A DNA stretch of 5,789 nt from Firmicutes bacterium UBA1535 (lineage in GTDB: Bacteria > Bacillota > Clostridia > Tissierellales > Sedimentibacteraceae), in the NCBI GenBank assembly GCA_002323775.1, contig DCPV01000012.1:1-5789 (forward strand). Direction: 5' to 3'. The position numbers and the translations under genes are program-made. Of this stretch, positions 5,093 to 5,789 are shown in pieces. Every line of letters begins with the position of its first letter. Position 1 is the stretch's first letter. Under the pieces are notes generated by a model. It was given only the letters and a program-made list of their open reading frames with translations, did not search any database and was not told the origin of the DNA.

Positions 5093-5789
5093 TTAAATAC
5101 AGCTACATTCATCCCACACCCATGCTTTAACATCAGCTTGAGGAAAAAATCCAACTTTTTTAGCAATTGCTTGAGAGGCTACCTTTTCTGGCCATGTAGA
5201 CCAACAAGGAGTTAATGATTGTTCTAAAAGTTTTTCTATAAGTGCTAATGCAGTCAATGTTCCGTATCCTTTTCCTCTGAAATCAGGGTTTGTCTCAATA
5301 TCAATTTCTGCATATCCTCCGCCTACCATTGGAGAACTGCATATGCTTATACAAACGCCTTCAATAATTAATTTAGCAATCCATTTATCATTTATACAAA
5401 ATTGATTACAAGGTTCCTTTGCTATAATCATCTCAGCCATTTTAGGCATTTTGCTTTTCCAATTTCCTGCCTTACAGTAAGATTCATAACTGAATGAAAA
5501 TATTTTGCGTGGCACAACAAAGCCTTTACGTGGCAAAAATATAGATTCCAATAATAATTGCCAATCATCAGACGGCGAAAATACAATAAGCTGTTTTTCT
5601 TCCTGAGTCTTTAATATTTGATTAAATAGTATATCTTCGAGTACTTTACTTTTCATAGGGCTTCCTGCTACAAAATGATGACCAAATGGTGTTTGTAAAA
5701 CAGCCCAAGTTGGCATACTTTCCTCATCAACAAAAGCTACTCCTTCATGATTACCGTCAAGAACACTTTGAAATATAGGAATGTTGTTG
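5093..5789 (-). CDS. GNAT acetyltransferase, N-terminally truncated by the window edge
   Basis: The 231 visible codons run unbroken from the right edge to TAA at 5093. There is an ATG at 5714-5716, but 24 more codons upstream stay open and encode a family-like start to the domain: V-L-D-G-N-H-E-G-V-A-F-V-D-E. The true start is therefore probably outside the window. Numbered from that internal Met, residues 1-100 form the divergent N-terminal half. EIDIETNPDFRGKGYGT (137-153) is the acetyl-CoA binding strand and loop with R-G-K-G-Y-G at 147-152. The segment from PCW to VGF (170-190) is the last conserved stretch. The layout resembles the two-part GNAT_acetyltran group that includes zwittermicin resistance proteins, where the usual length is about 250-270. 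The usual Asn-rich sequence before the final helix reads TWPEKVAS here. The substrate is unknown. It is probably a separate transcript from the operon downstream, because a hairpin and a new promoter lie between them. Confidence 0.85.
   Translation of the reverse strand, partial: NNIPIFQSVLDGNHEGVAFVDEESMPTWAVLQTPFGHHFVAGSPMKSKVLEDILFNQILKTQEEKQLIVFSPSDDWQLLLESIFLPRKGFVVPRKIFSFSYESYCKAGNWKSKMPKMAEMIIAKEPCNQFCINDKWIAKLIIEGVCISICSSPMVGGGYAEIDIETNPDFRGKGYGTLTALALIEKLLEQSLTPCWSTWPEKVASQAIAKKVGFFPQADVKAWVWDECSCI

Overview
This is an AT-rich window with strong AAAGGAG-type ribosome binding sites, consensus sigma-A-like promoters and a PerR-type operator. That points to a low-GC Firmicute, most likely of the Clostridia; the exact lineage cannot be read from the sequence. 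I see no tRNA, rRNA, CRISPR array, insertion sequence or phage gene.

Layout: three genes read rightward. They are a YaaA-family peroxide-stress protein (292-1038), an unrecognised seven-helix membrane protein (1299-1949), and a complete monofunctional heme catalase (2076-3590). A hairpin terminator that can work in both directions (3625-3666) closes this block. Three genes then read leftward. They are a 5'-truncated GNAT acetyltransferase entering from the right edge (5093 to past 5789), a second GNAT acetyltransferase (4313-4852), and a small flavoprotein with a CX2CX2CX5C cluster motif (3705-4256). The last two are 56 bases apart with no terminator between them and look like one operon.

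How the parts may work together: the common theme is peroxide and redox defence. Catalase destroys H2O2, and YaaA in E. coli limits unincorporated iron and Fenton damage under H2O2. The promoter of the GNAT-flavoprotein operon carries a 13-base perfect palindrome, TATAATCATTATA (4948-4960), which matches the core of the PerR box known from Bacillus. This makes that operon a candidate new member of a peroxide regulon.

The membrane protein lies between yaaA and the catalase gene. It has a perfect TTGACA-N17-TATAAT promoter and a leader of about 170 bases, and it is the least explained gene here. The catalase promoter region has no good PerR box but has a different inverted repeat, ATATCT-N5-AGATAT. 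Functional links between these genes are inferred from position and operator resemblance, not demonstrated.
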